Shown piece after piece: positions 9,812 through 17,984 of a stretch of DNA of 64,000 bases (positions within the stretch are counted from its first letter, which is position 1; each line of letters opens with the position of its first letter). Below the pieces are notes generated by a model. The model was not told the origin of the DNA, did no database searches, and was given only the letters and a program-made list of their open reading frames with translations. The stretch comes from Planctomycetia bacterium (GTDB taxonomy: Bacteria; Planctomycetota; Phycisphaerae; UBA1845; UTPLA1): NCBI GenBank assembly GCA_015200345.1, contig CP054187.1, positions 3,704,470 to 3,768,469 of the forward strand, written 5' to 3'. A program made the translations under genes and the position numbers.

Positions 9812-10726
9812 ATGGTCAAAACCCGCAACCCGTTGACTCGGCTCGATACCCATCATGGCTCGCTCGAATTCGGCGGGCGTTGCCGGGTCATGGGCATTCT
9901 AAACGTGACGCCCGACAGCTTCAGCGACGGCGGGCGATTCGTCGATGCGTCGGCGGCTGTGGCCCGGGCGCTGGGGATCGAAGCCGAGGGCGCAGATGTG
10001 CTGGATATCGGCGGGGAATCGACGCGTCCCGGCTCGCTGGGCGTGGAGGCGACAGAACAGGTACGGCGCGTGGTACCGGTTGTCCGCGAGGCGCGGGCGC
10101 GGGGGTTGAGAATTCCGATCTCGATTGATACGCGGAGCGCGAAGGTGGCCGAAGCGGCGTTGGATGTCGGGGCGGACATGGTGAATGACGTGTCAGGCTT
10201 GCGGGACGACCCGGACATGATCGCGCTGGTGCGCGAGCGGGGCGTTCCTTTCATCGTGATGCACATGCAGGGCACACCGGCGACGATGCAGGCGAACCCG
10301 TGCTACCAGGATGTCGTTCGCGAGATCCGCGCGTTCTTCCTGCAACGTGCCGAGGCACTCGATGCCGAGGGCGTGGATACCAGCCGGATGATCGTCGATC
10401 CGGGGATCGGGTTTGGAAAGACAATGGAACACAATGTGGAGCTGGTGCGGCGCGTGGCGGAATTCAAGGCTCCGCAACCGGTTCAATCCAGCGCGGCTGT
10501 TCCGGCGGCGTGGCCGGTACTGATCGGACCTTCGCGGAAGCGATTCATCGGCGAACTCATGTCCGGAAGGTCCGCCGAACAGGCCGGCGTTAAGGACAGC
10601 GACCGGGAAGCCGGAACGGCGGCGGTTGTGGCGTGGTGCGTGCTGGCGGGCGTGGAGATGGTCCGTGTGCACGATGTTCGGACGATGCGCGGCGTCGTCA
10701 CGATGTTGGCGAACACGGGCCGATAA
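9812..10726 (+). CDS. folP: Dihydropteroate synthase
   Basis: Condenses 6-hydroxymethyl-7,8-dihydropterin diphosphate with p-aminobenzoate in folate synthesis (cytoplasm). The 304-residue TIM-barrel shows the family signatures in order: MGILNVTPDSFSDGG (about residue 27), LDIGGESTRPGS, IPISIDTRSAKVAEAAL, VNDVSGLRDDPDM, HMQGTPATMQ, DPGIGFGKTMEHN and VLIGPSRKRFIGEL near the C-terminus, which binds the pterin phosphate. Length is slightly above the usual 270-290 because of a 25-residue N-terminal extension that precedes the conserved core in many homologues. It stands alone, divergent from the TPR membrane protein, with no other folate gene nearby. The start lacks a normal ribosome-binding site. 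Confidence 0.95.
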   Translation: MVKTRNPLTRLDTHHGSLEFGGRCRVMGILNVTPDSFSDGGRFVDASAAVARALGIEAEGADVLDIGGESTRPGSLGVEATEQVRRVVPVVREARARGLRIPISIDTRSAKVAEAALDVGADMVNDVSGLRDDPDMIALVRERGVPFIVMHMQGTPATMQANPCYQDVVREIRAFFLQRAEALDAEGVDTSRMIVDPGIGFGKTMEHNVELVRRVAEFKAPQPVQSSAAVPAAWPVLIGPSRKRFIGELMSGRSAEQAGVKDSDREAGTAAVVAWCVLAGVEMVRVHDVRTMRGVVTMLANTGR

Positions 10727-10867
10727 AGGAGCCAATCGTTCCCGGCGCGTGGAGCCTTCTGATTGCACAATGCCTCGCGCCTCATAACAACCTGCAGATC
10801 AAGGCTGGTGTCGATTGACGCGATGTATGAGGGTGCCGTTTGGCACGATCCATTAAGGGGGAAATCC

Positions 10868-12217
10868 ATGCCATCGACGACGCTCCAGCCGGTCCACGTG
10901 AAACGCAACGAGAAGAACAACGGCGCGTGCCATGCTTCGCCGCGCGTTGAGTCGAAGCCGCCGCACGAGACGCTGCCGACGGGTCATCATCCCAATTTCA
11001 ATCGCATCACGGATGAGCAGTTTACCAAAGCCGCCGAGCACATGAAGCTGGAGAGCGAAATCCAGATGCTGCTCCGCACGCCGTATCGCGAACTGGTCGT
11101 GCAGATCCCCGTACGGATGGACGACGGGCATCTCGAGTTGTTCCACGGCTACCGCGTTCAGCACAACGCCGTGCGCGGGCCGTACAAGGGCGGCCTGCGG
11201 TTTCACCCGGAGGTGGACCTGAACGAGGTTCGCTCTCTGGCCGCGTTGATGACGTGGAAGACGGCGATAGTCGACGTGCCGTTTGGCGGGGCGAAGGGCG
11301 GAATCACCTGCGACCCGACGAAGATGTCGCGGCGCGAGTTGCAGACGTTGACGCGAGGCTTCACGCAGAAGATCGACCTGGCGCTGGGTGTTTATCGCGA
11401 CATCCCCGCGCCGGACGTGAACACGAACGCGCAAGTGATGGCCTGGATCATGGACGAGTATGGCAAGAAGCACGGCTACACGCCCGCCATCGTCACGGGC
11501 AAGCCGGTGAATCTCGGCGGCTCGCTGGGCCGGGAGGAAGCGACGGGTCGCGGCACGATGATCATCACGCGCGAAGTGTGCAAGTCGATGAAGCGCGATC
11601 TTCGCAAGAGCACCTTCGCGATTCAGGGCTTCGGCAACGTCGGCTCGTGGGCCGCGCGGCTGCTCGCCGAACAGGGCGCGCAGATCGTCGCCGTGTCGGA
11701 CGTGAAGGGCGGCATCTTCAAGGAGGGCGGGCTGGACATTCCCGCAGTGGTTGAACACTTCAAGCAGACCGGTTCGGTCGTTGGCTTCAAGGGCGCGAAG
11801 GACCTCACGAACGAAGAGCTGCTCGTGCTGGACGTGGACATTCTGGTTCCGGCGGCGCTGGGTGGCAGCATCGATCATCACAACGCCGAGGCCGTGCAGG
11901 CGGAGATCATCATCGAGGCGGCGAACTCACCCGTGACGCCGCGAGCCGATGAGATTCTCGAGCGGCGGGGCGTGACGGTTGTGCCCGACATTCTCACCAA
12001 TGCGGGCGGCGTGACGGTGTCGTACTTCGAGTGGGTTCAGAATCTCCAGCAGGTGCAGTGGGAACTGGAGCAGGTGAATGCCCAGCTTGAGAAGAAGATG
12101 GTCGCCGCGTGGAACGCCGTCGGCAGCGTCCATCGCGATCAGAAGATTCCGCTGCGCATGGCGGCCTACGTCGTGGCGTTGCAGCGTGTCGCCGAGGCGA
12201 CGCGGCAACGGTGCTGA
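10868..12217 (+). CDS. gdhA: Glu/Leu/Phe/Val dehydrogenase, glutamate dehydrogenase paralogue 1
   Basis: Catalyses reversible NAD(P)-dependent deamination of glutamate to 2-oxoglutarate. The product is 449 residues starting at ATG 10868, which has AAGGGGGAA just upstream; longer in-frame starts lack this. It shows the substrate-binding segment RGPYKGGLRFHP, the catalytic lysine region MTWKTAIVDVPFGGAKGG, PAPDVNTNAQVMAWIMDEY, the TGKP..LGGS.GR motif and the Rossmann dinucleotide motif GFGNVGS. A polar 40-residue N-terminal extension (to about HETLPTG) is absent from the second copy. A strong terminator follows at 12257-12300. Bases 11618-11861, covering the start of the nucleotide-binding domain, are almost identical to the inverted second gdh gene. 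Confidence 0.93.
   Translation: MPSTTLQPVHVKRNEKNNGACHASPRVESKPPHETLPTGHHPNFNRITDEQFTKAAEHMKLESEIQMLLRTPYRELVVQIPVRMDDGHLELFHGYRVQHNAVRGPYKGGLRFHPEVDLNEVRSLAALMTWKTAIVDVPFGGAKGGITCDPTKMSRRELQTLTRGFTQKIDLALGVYRDIPAPDVNTNAQVMAWIMDEYGKKHGYTPAIVTGKPVNLGGSLGREEATGRGTMIITREVCKSMKRDLRKSTFAIQGFGNVGSWAARLLAEQGAQIVAVSDVKGGIFKEGGLDIPAVVEHFKQTGSVVGFKGAKDLTNEELLVLDVDILVPAALGGSIDHHNAEAVQAEIIIEAANSPVTPRADEILERRGVTVVPDILTNAGGVTVSYFEWVQNLQQVQWELEQVNAQLEKKMVAAWNAVGSVHRDQKIPLRMAAYVVALQRVAEATRQRC
11618..11861 (+). repeat. Inverted near-identical tract, copy in gdh paralogue 1
   Basis: This 244-bp segment matches the reverse complement of 18343-18586; I count six mismatches by eye. Flanking sequence on both sides in the two genes is clearly diverged. 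Confidence 0.9.
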
Positions 12218-12240
12218 TTCATTTGATACAATCGTTTTGA

Positions 12241-12328
12241 GAATGTAGAAACGAGCAGGGCGCGGTCTTGTGGAAACATCCCATGCGGCCGCGCCCTTTT
12301 CACATTCTTATTTCTCCATTCTACATTC
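12241..12328. repeat. 10-bp inverted repeat flanking the gdhA terminator
   Basis: GAATGTAGAA (12241-12250) and its exact reverse complement TTCTACATTC (12319-12328) bracket the terminator hairpin. The nested arrangement could form one long stem enclosing the terminator, or be the ends of a small palindromic element. Confidence 0.55.
12257..12300 (+). terminator. Rho-independent terminator after gdhA
   Basis: AGGGCGCGG (12257-12265) pairs with CCGCGCCCT (12289-12297), a perfect 9-bp stem, followed by TTTT ending at 12300. It lies about 40 bp after the gdhA stop. Confidence 0.75.
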
Positions 12329-12372
12329 CGCCGCGTCTGCACGATTGGGCGGAAACGATCGGGTCACCCTAC

Positions 12373-12410
12373 TTGCCCCGTTCGGTCCCGAACCCTTATC
12401 ATCCGCCCCC
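12373..12410 (+). promoter_or_regulatory. Candidate promoter for yifB, leaderless
   Basis: TTGCCC (12373-12378), an 18-bp spacer and TATCAT (12397-12402) end 8 bp before the ATG at 12411. The intervening CCGCCCCC cannot act as a ribosome-binding site, so the mRNA probably begins at the start codon. Confidence 0.45.
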
Positions 12411-13940
12411 ATGCTGGTGCGGCTGCAATCTTTTACACTTGTCGGCATTGAGGCCGTCGCGTGCGAGGTCGAGGTTAACGTCGCTTCGCGCGGGTTCGAA
12501 CACACCGCCATCGTCGGTCTGCCCGACGCCGCGGTGAAAGAGAGCCTCGATCGCGTCCGCACCGTGCTGGAGAATTGCGGCTACCCCAGCCCGGCTCATC
12601 GCACGCTCATCAATCTCGCCCCGGCCGATGTTCGCAAGGAGGGGCCGTCGCTCGACCTGCCGATCGCGCTGGGCCTGCTCTTCGCGGCCGACGGTTCGAT
12701 GCCCGACGCCGCCAGTCATTACATGATCGCGGGCGAGCTGGCGCTGGATGGGCGCTTGCGGCCGATTCGCGGCGGGCTGTCGATGGCCATGCTCGCCAAG
12801 CGCGAGGGGTATCGCGGGGTCATTCTGCCGCGCGACAACGCAAATGAGGCGGCGGTCGTCGACGGCATTGAAGTCATCCCCGCATCGTCGCTGACCGAGG
12901 CTGTAGGGTTCCTGACCGAGCAGTTGCCGATCGAACCGATGGCGGTCGATCTCAACGAGGTGTTCCGCCAGTCGTCGCAGTACGACGTGGATTTTTCCGA
13001 CGTGCGCGGGCAGGACGGCGTGAAACGCGCGGTGACGTTGGCGGCCGCCGGCGGACACAACCTGCTCATGATCGGTCCACCCGGCTCCGGCAAGACGCTC
13101 ATGGCCAAGTGCCTGCCGACGGTTCTGCCGCCGCTCACGCTTGAGGAATCGCTGGAGACGACGCGCATCTGGTCGGCCGCCGGCAAACTTCCGCCCGGCG
13201 CTGCATTGCTTGCGACGCGGCCGGTTCGCACGCCGCATCATTCCGCCAGCGCGCCGGCACTGGTCGGCGGCGGGACGATTCCCCAGCCCGGCGAGGTCTC
13301 GTTTGCGCATCATGGTGTGTTGTTCCTCGACGAGTTTGCGGAGTTTCCGCGGCCCGTGTTGGAGACGCTCCGCCAGCCGCTTGAGGATGGCGCGGTCACG
13401 ATTTCCCGCGCGCACAGTACGATTCGCCTGCCTGCGCAATTCATCCTCGTCGCCGCGATGAATCCCTGCCCCTGCGGCTATCTCGCGGATCCGCGAAGGC
13501 GGTGCAATTGCTCGGTTGTTCAGATTGAAAAGTACCTGTCGCGCATCAGTGGACCGCTGATCGACCGGATTGATATTCATGTGACCGTGCCGGCCGTGCC
13601 GTATCAGGAACTGCGCCACGGCAAGCCCGGTACGACTTCGGCCCAGATGCGCGAGTGGGTCATGTCGGCGCGGCAGCGTCAGCGTGATCGGTTCGGGGCG
13701 GGCACGACGACCCTCAACGCCCGCATGTCGCCGCGCCAGGTTCGACAACATTGCCAACTGGATGCTGACGGTGAACTCGTGCTGAAGCAAAGCATGAGCG
13801 AACTGGGCTTATCCGCCCGCGCGCACGACAAAGTGCTGCGCGTGGCGCGAACCATTGCCGATGTGGAGGGCAGCGAGACCATTCGCGCGGAGTACGTCGC
13901 CGAGGCGGTCCATTTCCGCCAGTTGGATCGGCAGCGGTAG
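12411..13940 (+). CDS. YifB/ComM family Mg-chelatase-like AAA+ ATPase
   Basis: A protein of 509 residues. The start MLVRLQSFTLVGIEA at 12411 matches the conserved family N-terminus; the open frame continues upstream but without homology. The N-terminal domain (about 1-190) has the ribosomal-S5/Lon-like fold (GFEHTAIVGLPDAAVKES, DLPIALGLL). The AAA+ core follows with Walker A MIGPPGSGKTLMAK, Walker B GVLFLDEFAEF and the MNPCPCGYL...CNCS cysteine segment, and then the C-terminal Mg_chelatase_C domain (TIADVEGSETIRAEYVAEAV). In naturally competent bacteria ComM is a hexameric helicase that drives branch migration during integration of transforming DNA. No other competence gene is nearby. Confidence 0.92.
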   Translation: MLVRLQSFTLVGIEAVACEVEVNVASRGFEHTAIVGLPDAAVKESLDRVRTVLENCGYPSPAHRTLINLAPADVRKEGPSLDLPIALGLLFAADGSMPDAASHYMIAGELALDGRLRPIRGGLSMAMLAKREGYRGVILPRDNANEAAVVDGIEVIPASSLTEAVGFLTEQLPIEPMAVDLNEVFRQSSQYDVDFSDVRGQDGVKRAVTLAAAGGHNLLMIGPPGSGKTLMAKCLPTVLPPLTLEESLETTRIWSAAGKLPPGAALLATRPVRTPHHSASAPALVGGGTIPQPGEVSFAHHGVLFLDEFAEFPRPVLETLRQPLEDGAVTISRAHSTIRLPAQFILVAAMNPCPCGYLADPRRRCNCSVVQIEKYLSRISGPLIDRIDIHVTVPAVPYQELRHGKPGTTSAQMREWVMSARQRQRDRFGAGTTTLNARMSPRQVRQHCQLDADGELVLKQSMSELGLSARAHDKVLRVARTIADVEGSETIRAEYVAEAVHFRQLDRQR

Positions 13941-13949
13941 GGCAGTTCA

Positions 13950-13970
13950 GTGCCATGCATAGCATGGCAC
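13950..13970. repeat. 21-bp palindromic hairpin
   Basis: GTGCCATGC (13950-13958), loop ATA, GCATGGCAC (13962-13970): a perfect 9-bp inverted repeat 10 bp after the yifB stop and between convergent genes. There is no T tract on either side. The core GGCATGGC recurs at 13978-13985. It may be a bidirectional transcription end or a small dispersed repeat. Confidence 0.5.
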
Positions 13971-14069
13971 AAGGGGTGGCATGGCCGCAGCGTCTGGCGG
14001 GCATGTTGATTGAGCAATCGCACCGATCATGGTGGAGCCAAGACAATCCCTCGTTTGCTTAAGGATGCG

Positions 14070-14828
14070 CTACCGGGCCGCCGCTTCGGGCTTCATCGGA
14101 GTCAACGTAATATGCTCCGGGGAACTGGCGCCGCCGGAGAGAATGATCGACATCGCTTGCGCGGGGGTCAGATCGGTCTCGACGAGGTTTTCGACCGGAA
14201 CAAACTCCATGTACCCGCTGGTGGGATTGATGGCGGTCGGCAGGTAAACGGTCGCGAGTTTCTGACCCGAGTTACGGTCGGTCGTGAAGCCCGTGACGAA
14301 GCCGATGGCCTGAAGGCCGGGGCTTGGGAACTCGATCAACACGACTTTTTGCGCTTTGGTCGGGCCGTCGCCGACGCCGCTAAGCGAGCCGATGAAGCGT
14401 TTGATGGCGGAATAGATCGTGTCTACCAGCGGGATGCGTCCCAGCAGTTTTTCGAATACTTCGATCAGCCGCCGCCCGACGACGTTCGAGCCGAGCCAGC
14501 CGAGCATGTAAAGCATCAAGACGGTAATGACGACGGCGATGGTGATTTCATACCACGCGGCGTTAGCCGGGTCGATCGCGCGGGGCGAGGCCGATCCGAC
14601 GCCGAACGCACGATAAAGCGTCCAGCTTGACCAGTAGACGAGCTTGACGCCGATCGACAGCGCCGCGTTATAGACGTATCGAATTAGAATCGCCGTGACG
14701 GCCAGCGGCATAATGAGGATGACGCCGGTGATGATGCGTCCTCGGAAGGAGCGCGGGGTCATGCCGGACTTGATGCGTTCACGGACTCCTTTCTGTGGCG
14801 GCGATGTAGTATCGTTGCCGGGTGGCAT
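14070..14828 (-). CDS. DUF502 family integral membrane protein
   Basis: A protein of 252 residues. The start ATG at 14828 has AGGA 8 nt upstream on the minus strand. Two transmembrane helices are seen at about 30-58 (GVILIMPLAVTAILIRYVY) and about 95-120 (YEITIAVVITVLMLYMLGWLG), followed by the DUF502 signature region: LGRIPLVDTIYSAIKRFIGSL, VVLIEFPSPGLQAIGFVTG, VYLPTAINPTSGYMEFVPVE and the C-terminal LTPAQAMSIILSGG. These match DUF502 proteins, which are widespread and uncharacterised. It is divergent from the coiled-coil gene at 15055; a TATAAT on the minus strand at 14912-14917 may be part of its promoter. Confidence 0.9.
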   Translation of the reverse strand: MPPGNDTTSPPQKGVRERIKSGMTPRSFRGRIITGVILIMPLAVTAILIRYVYNAALSIGVKLVYWSSWTLYRAFGVGSASPRAIDPANAAWYEITIAVVITVLMLYMLGWLGSNVVGRRLIEVFEKLLGRIPLVDTIYSAIKRFIGSLSGVGDGPTKAQKVVLIEFPSPGLQAIGFVTGFTTDRNSGQKLATVYLPTAINPTSGYMEFVPVENLVETDLTPAQAMSIILSGGASSPEHITLTPMKPEAAAR

Positions 14829-14911
14829 TCAGATCGTCCTGTTTCGTGAGTCGTTCGGGGCGTGCTGCCGGATCGGTCCGGTTCGCTGGAGCGATTCCGT
14901 CGGCCCGCTGA

Positions 14912-14917
14912 ATTATA
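14912..14917 (-). promoter_or_regulatory. Candidate -10 box of the DUF502 gene
   Basis: On the minus strand the sequence reads GCGTATAATTC, a perfect TATAAT. The -35 region is weak. The same GCGTATAAT context occurs on the plus strand at 63901-63909. Confidence 0.4.
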
Positions 14918-15054
14918 CGCGTGGGAGTATATCGCGCTGCATGGGAATAGGCATCGGCTCGGCCGGAAAACCCAGAAACGCAATTGCGATCAAGACGTTG
15001 ATTGAATAGGATGATGCAACGGCCCCCAAGCCCGATCGGAATGCGAGGCGGAGC

Positions 15055-16956
15055 ATGTCAGGACTGGAGCGCGCGGTCAAATCGGCGCAGCGGCGACTGT
15101 GGCTGAATCGCTGGCTTCGGCTTTGGGGCTGGTCGTTGCTGTGGTGCGCCGGCGCTTGGATGCTACTCATCGTGGCCGATCGGGTATTCGCGCTTCGGAT
15201 TCCCATGAAGTGGGCATCGGGCGTTGCCGGGGGGTTGAGCCTAGTTGTTTCGTGTGCTTGGTTCGCCGCGACGCGGGAGGCGAAGCTGACGGCGGCGCGG
15301 GCGCTGGATGCCGCAGCGGGGCTGCGCGAGCGCGTCTCGACGAGTCTGGCTCTTGATGCCGCCCGTACAGATGTTAATCCGGATGATCCTTTCACCCGCG
15401 CGGTAGTGGCGGACGCCGAAGATCGCCTGGCTGGGATTCGAGCAAGTCGCCTGATTAGCGTGCGCTGGTCGCGGTCGATGACGCTGGGCGCGACGATGGC
15501 GTTGGCGGCGGCGCTGACGCTGCTGCTGCCCGAGTTCGATATTCAGAAAAAGAACGAGAGCCGGGCGCAGGCCGAGGCACGGCTGGCGGCGCTGAACCGA
15601 TTGCGCAACGCCGTGGCAAAGCCGGTGACGGCGATGCAGCAGATTGCCGACAAGCAGGGCGATGAGGCGTTGAAGTCCCAGGTGGCTCAATTGGAGCAGG
15701 CGCTGGAGCGCGATCCGAATGCCGATGCCGAGGTCGTGCGGCGCGAAGCGGCCAAGCAACTGGACAAGCTCCAGGATGCGCTGCGAAAAAAGGCGGAGGA
15801 GGACCGCTTTCGGGCGATGGAAGAGATCAAAAAGCGTCTGAACCGCCTGGGCGCGCCGGAAGATCCGAAGGGCGAGGCCGCGAAGCTGATGGAGCGTCTC
15901 GCGGCGGGCGATTTCGAGTCGGCGCGCGACCAGGCGATACGGTTGCAGGAGGAACTGGCGAAGCGCGCGAAAGACGGCACGTCCGACCCGCAGAAGACGA
16001 AGGCATTGCAGAAACAACTGAACGAGTTGGCGGAGAAGTTGAACAAGGCCGCGGAAGACAAACAGACCGAGCGCGAGATGAAGAACGCCGGTCTTACCAA
16101 GGAGCAAGTGAAGAAAGTCCTCGATACGCTGGCCAAGAAGGATAAACACCAACTTGAGAAACTGGCGCAGGAGCTGGCCGAGCAGTTGAAGAATAAGGGC
16201 ATCACCGAAGATCAGATCAAGATGATGGCGGACAAGGCCCAGCAGCGTCTGCAAGCCGCGCAGCAGTGTAAGAAACTCGGCGACCAGATGAGCGAGGCCG
16301 GCAGGCAATTGGAGCAGGGCGATACGGAGGCGGCGGCGAGCGAGCTGGGCGAAGCCGCGGAGATGCTAAGTGACTTAGAGCAGGTGGAACAGACCATGAA
16401 TGAATTGGACGCGCAGATGTCGCAGTTGGCGGAAGCGCGCGATGAGTTATCCGGAGACGGCGACAACCACGGCGATGGGGAGGGGGACGGCGAAGGCAAC
16501 GGTGAAAGCGGCAAGTGCGGAAGTTGCAATGGCACCGGGTTTCGAAAGGATGGCTCGCTGTGCGGCGGCTGCGAGGGGACCGGCAGTGAGAAGGGCAGCG
16601 GGAGTGGTAAGGGAAGGCTGGGGCGCGGTCACGGATCAGGCCGGCGAAATATTGACAACACGACCGACGTGGATTTTGTGAACAAGAAGGACAAGGGCAA
16701 GCTGACCAAGTCGGGCAAGATCATCGGGCAGCAATTCATTCAAGGCGAGCACCTCAAAGGCAAATCAGACGTCGAGCTGATGGAGGTGTCCCGTGCGGCG
16801 GAGGCGGATGCGGCCGACGCGATCAGCAAGGATCGCATTCCGCGAGCCTATCGCAAGGGCGTGAAGAATTACTTTGATCGACTGGGTCAGGACCTTGGCC
16901 ATCGCGACGCACAACCAACGGGCGCCAGGCCGGGCGAACCCGAGAAGAAACCATGA
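15055..16956 (+). CDS. DUF4175-like coiled-coil membrane protein with DnaJ-type zinc motif
   Basis: A protein of 633 residues; the start ATG at 15055 is preceded by GGCGGAGC. Two transmembrane helices occur near residues 28-45 (SLLWCAGAWMLLIVADRVF) and 53-70, with a third at about 140-160. Residues about 165-465 are an extended charged coiled coil (KKAEEDRFRAMEEIKKRL and similar). An acidic Gly/Asp/Glu linker follows, then two CxxCxGxG motifs, CGSCNGTG and CGGCEGTG, spaced as in the zinc-binding cysteine-rich domain of DnaJ but with only two of the four repeats. The C-terminus is basic and ends with GVKNYFDRLG, typical of this planctomycete family. It resembles the 607-4176 protein in layout but stands apart from it. 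Function unknown. Confidence 0.7.
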   Translation: MSGLERAVKSAQRRLWLNRWLRLWGWSLLWCAGAWMLLIVADRVFALRIPMKWASGVAGGLSLVVSCAWFAATREAKLTAARALDAAAGLRERVSTSLALDAARTDVNPDDPFTRAVVADAEDRLAGIRASRLISVRWSRSMTLGATMALAAALTLLLPEFDIQKKNESRAQAEARLAALNRLRNAVAKPVTAMQQIADKQGDEALKSQVAQLEQALERDPNADAEVVRREAAKQLDKLQDALRKKAEEDRFRAMEEIKKRLNRLGAPEDPKGEAAKLMERLAAGDFESARDQAIRLQEELAKRAKDGTSDPQKTKALQKQLNELAEKLNKAAEDKQTEREMKNAGLTKEQVKKVLDTLAKKDKHQLEKLAQELAEQLKNKGITEDQIKMMADKAQQRLQAAQQCKKLGDQMSEAGRQLEQGDTEAAASELGEAAEMLSDLEQVEQTMNELDAQMSQLAEARDELSGDGDNHGDGEGDGEGNGESGKCGSCNGTGFRKDGSLCGGCEGTGSEKGSGSGKGRLGRGHGSGRRNIDNTTDVDFVNKKDKGKLTKSGKIIGQQFIQGEHLKGKSDVELMEVSRAAEADAADAISKDRIPRAYRKGVKNYFDRLGQDLGHRDAQPTGARPGEPEKKP

Positions 16957-17063
16957 GGACAGGCCGCTGGTTGCATTGCGTAGCTTCCAGCGAACGTCAG
17001 CAAGAGTCAGTCACATCTGATTGAATCACGAGAATACTGCTTGTCGGTCGAAGGACGCGCATC

Positions 17064-17984
17064 ATGGCCGGATTGAATGGATTGCGCGTTTGGGTTCCGG
17101 GAGGAACGGGATTATTGGGCACGCCGCTGGTGCGCCGATTACGCGAAAGCGGGGCTGGTGTCCGCGCGGACGGCGCCGCAACGTGCGACATCACACGCGC
17201 GGAACAGGTCGGTACGGTCGCGGAGGAGTTTGCACCTCACGTCGTGATCAACGGCGCGGCGTTTACACAAGTCGATGCGTGTGAATCGCGCGAGGCCGAG
17301 GCGATGGCGGTCAATGCCGATGGAGCGGGGCACGTCGCCGCGACGTCGCGCAGGATCGGGGCGCGGCTCATTCACATTTCGACTGACTACGTCTTCGCGG
17401 ACCCGTCCGATTCACCGGGTGACGCGAGGCCGCATCGGGCGCGGCGGGTGGACGACGTGACCGGACCGCCGGAAGCGCTCTGTGCCTACGGGCGGACAAA
17501 ACTGGCGGGTGAACAGCGCGTGTTGCAGGCGCATCCGGAAGCGTTGATTGTACGGACGGCGTGGTTGTACGGGCACGACGGGCCGGGCTTTCCGCAGGCG
17601 ATTCTCCGCCAGGCGCGGGCCGGCGGGCCGCTGCGAGTCGTCAACGATCAGACGGGGTCGCCGACGTATTCGGAAGACCTGGCGGATGCGCTGGTTCGGT
17701 TGGTTGTCGCAGGCGTGGATCACGGGCATCGCGTATTACATGTCACGAATGCCGGCGCCTGCACATGGTGGCTGTTTGCGCGAACGGTGATTGATTTGGC
17801 GGGGTTGGAGGCGACGGTGGAGCCCATCACGTCGGCGCAGGCAGGTCGTGCGGCGCGGCGGCCAAGTTGGAGCGTGCTGGACAACAGCGTGTACCAGCAG
17901 ATCACAGCTCATCGCATGCGTGATTGGCGCGATGCGGTCGTGGCGTTCATGAAGAGAGAAGCCGACGCGCGACGTCCGGTCTAG
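17064..17984 (+). CDS. rfbD: dTDP-4-dehydrorhamnose reductase family protein (RmlD-like)
   Basis: A short-chain dehydrogenase-like enzyme of 306 residues; the start ATG at 17064 has GAAGGA 8 nt upstream. The N-terminal Rossmann motif is VPGGTGLLGTPLVRRL. Further signatures are VVINGAAFTQVDACE, ISTDYVFADP, the catalytic YGRTKLAGEQ (Tyr-x3-Lys) and VRTAWLYGHDGPGFPQAIL, with VNDQTGSPTYSEDLADALV downstream. These are RmlD signatures: NADPH-dependent reduction of dTDP-4-keto-rhamnose to dTDP-rhamnose. The other rml genes are not nearby, so the substrate is inferred; MAT2B-like members share the fold. The stop overlaps the convergent gdh stop in CTAG. Confidence 0.85.
   Translation: MAGLNGLRVWVPGGTGLLGTPLVRRLRESGAGVRADGAATCDITRAEQVGTVAEEFAPHVVINGAAFTQVDACESREAEAMAVNADGAGHVAATSRRIGARLIHISTDYVFADPSDSPGDARPHRARRVDDVTGPPEALCAYGRTKLAGEQRVLQAHPEALIVRTAWLYGHDGPGFPQAILRQARAGGPLRVVNDQTGSPTYSEDLADALVRLVVAGVDHGHRVLHVTNAGACTWWLFARTVIDLAGLEATVEPITSAQAGRAARRPSWSVLDNSVYQQITAHRMRDWRDAVVAFMKREADARRPV

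Noticed and set aside
15241-16308. A long open frame on the minus strand inside the coiled-coil protein gene
   Set aside because: It has no recognisable motif or start signal and runs antisense to a clear gene with GC-biased third positions, which open such shadows.
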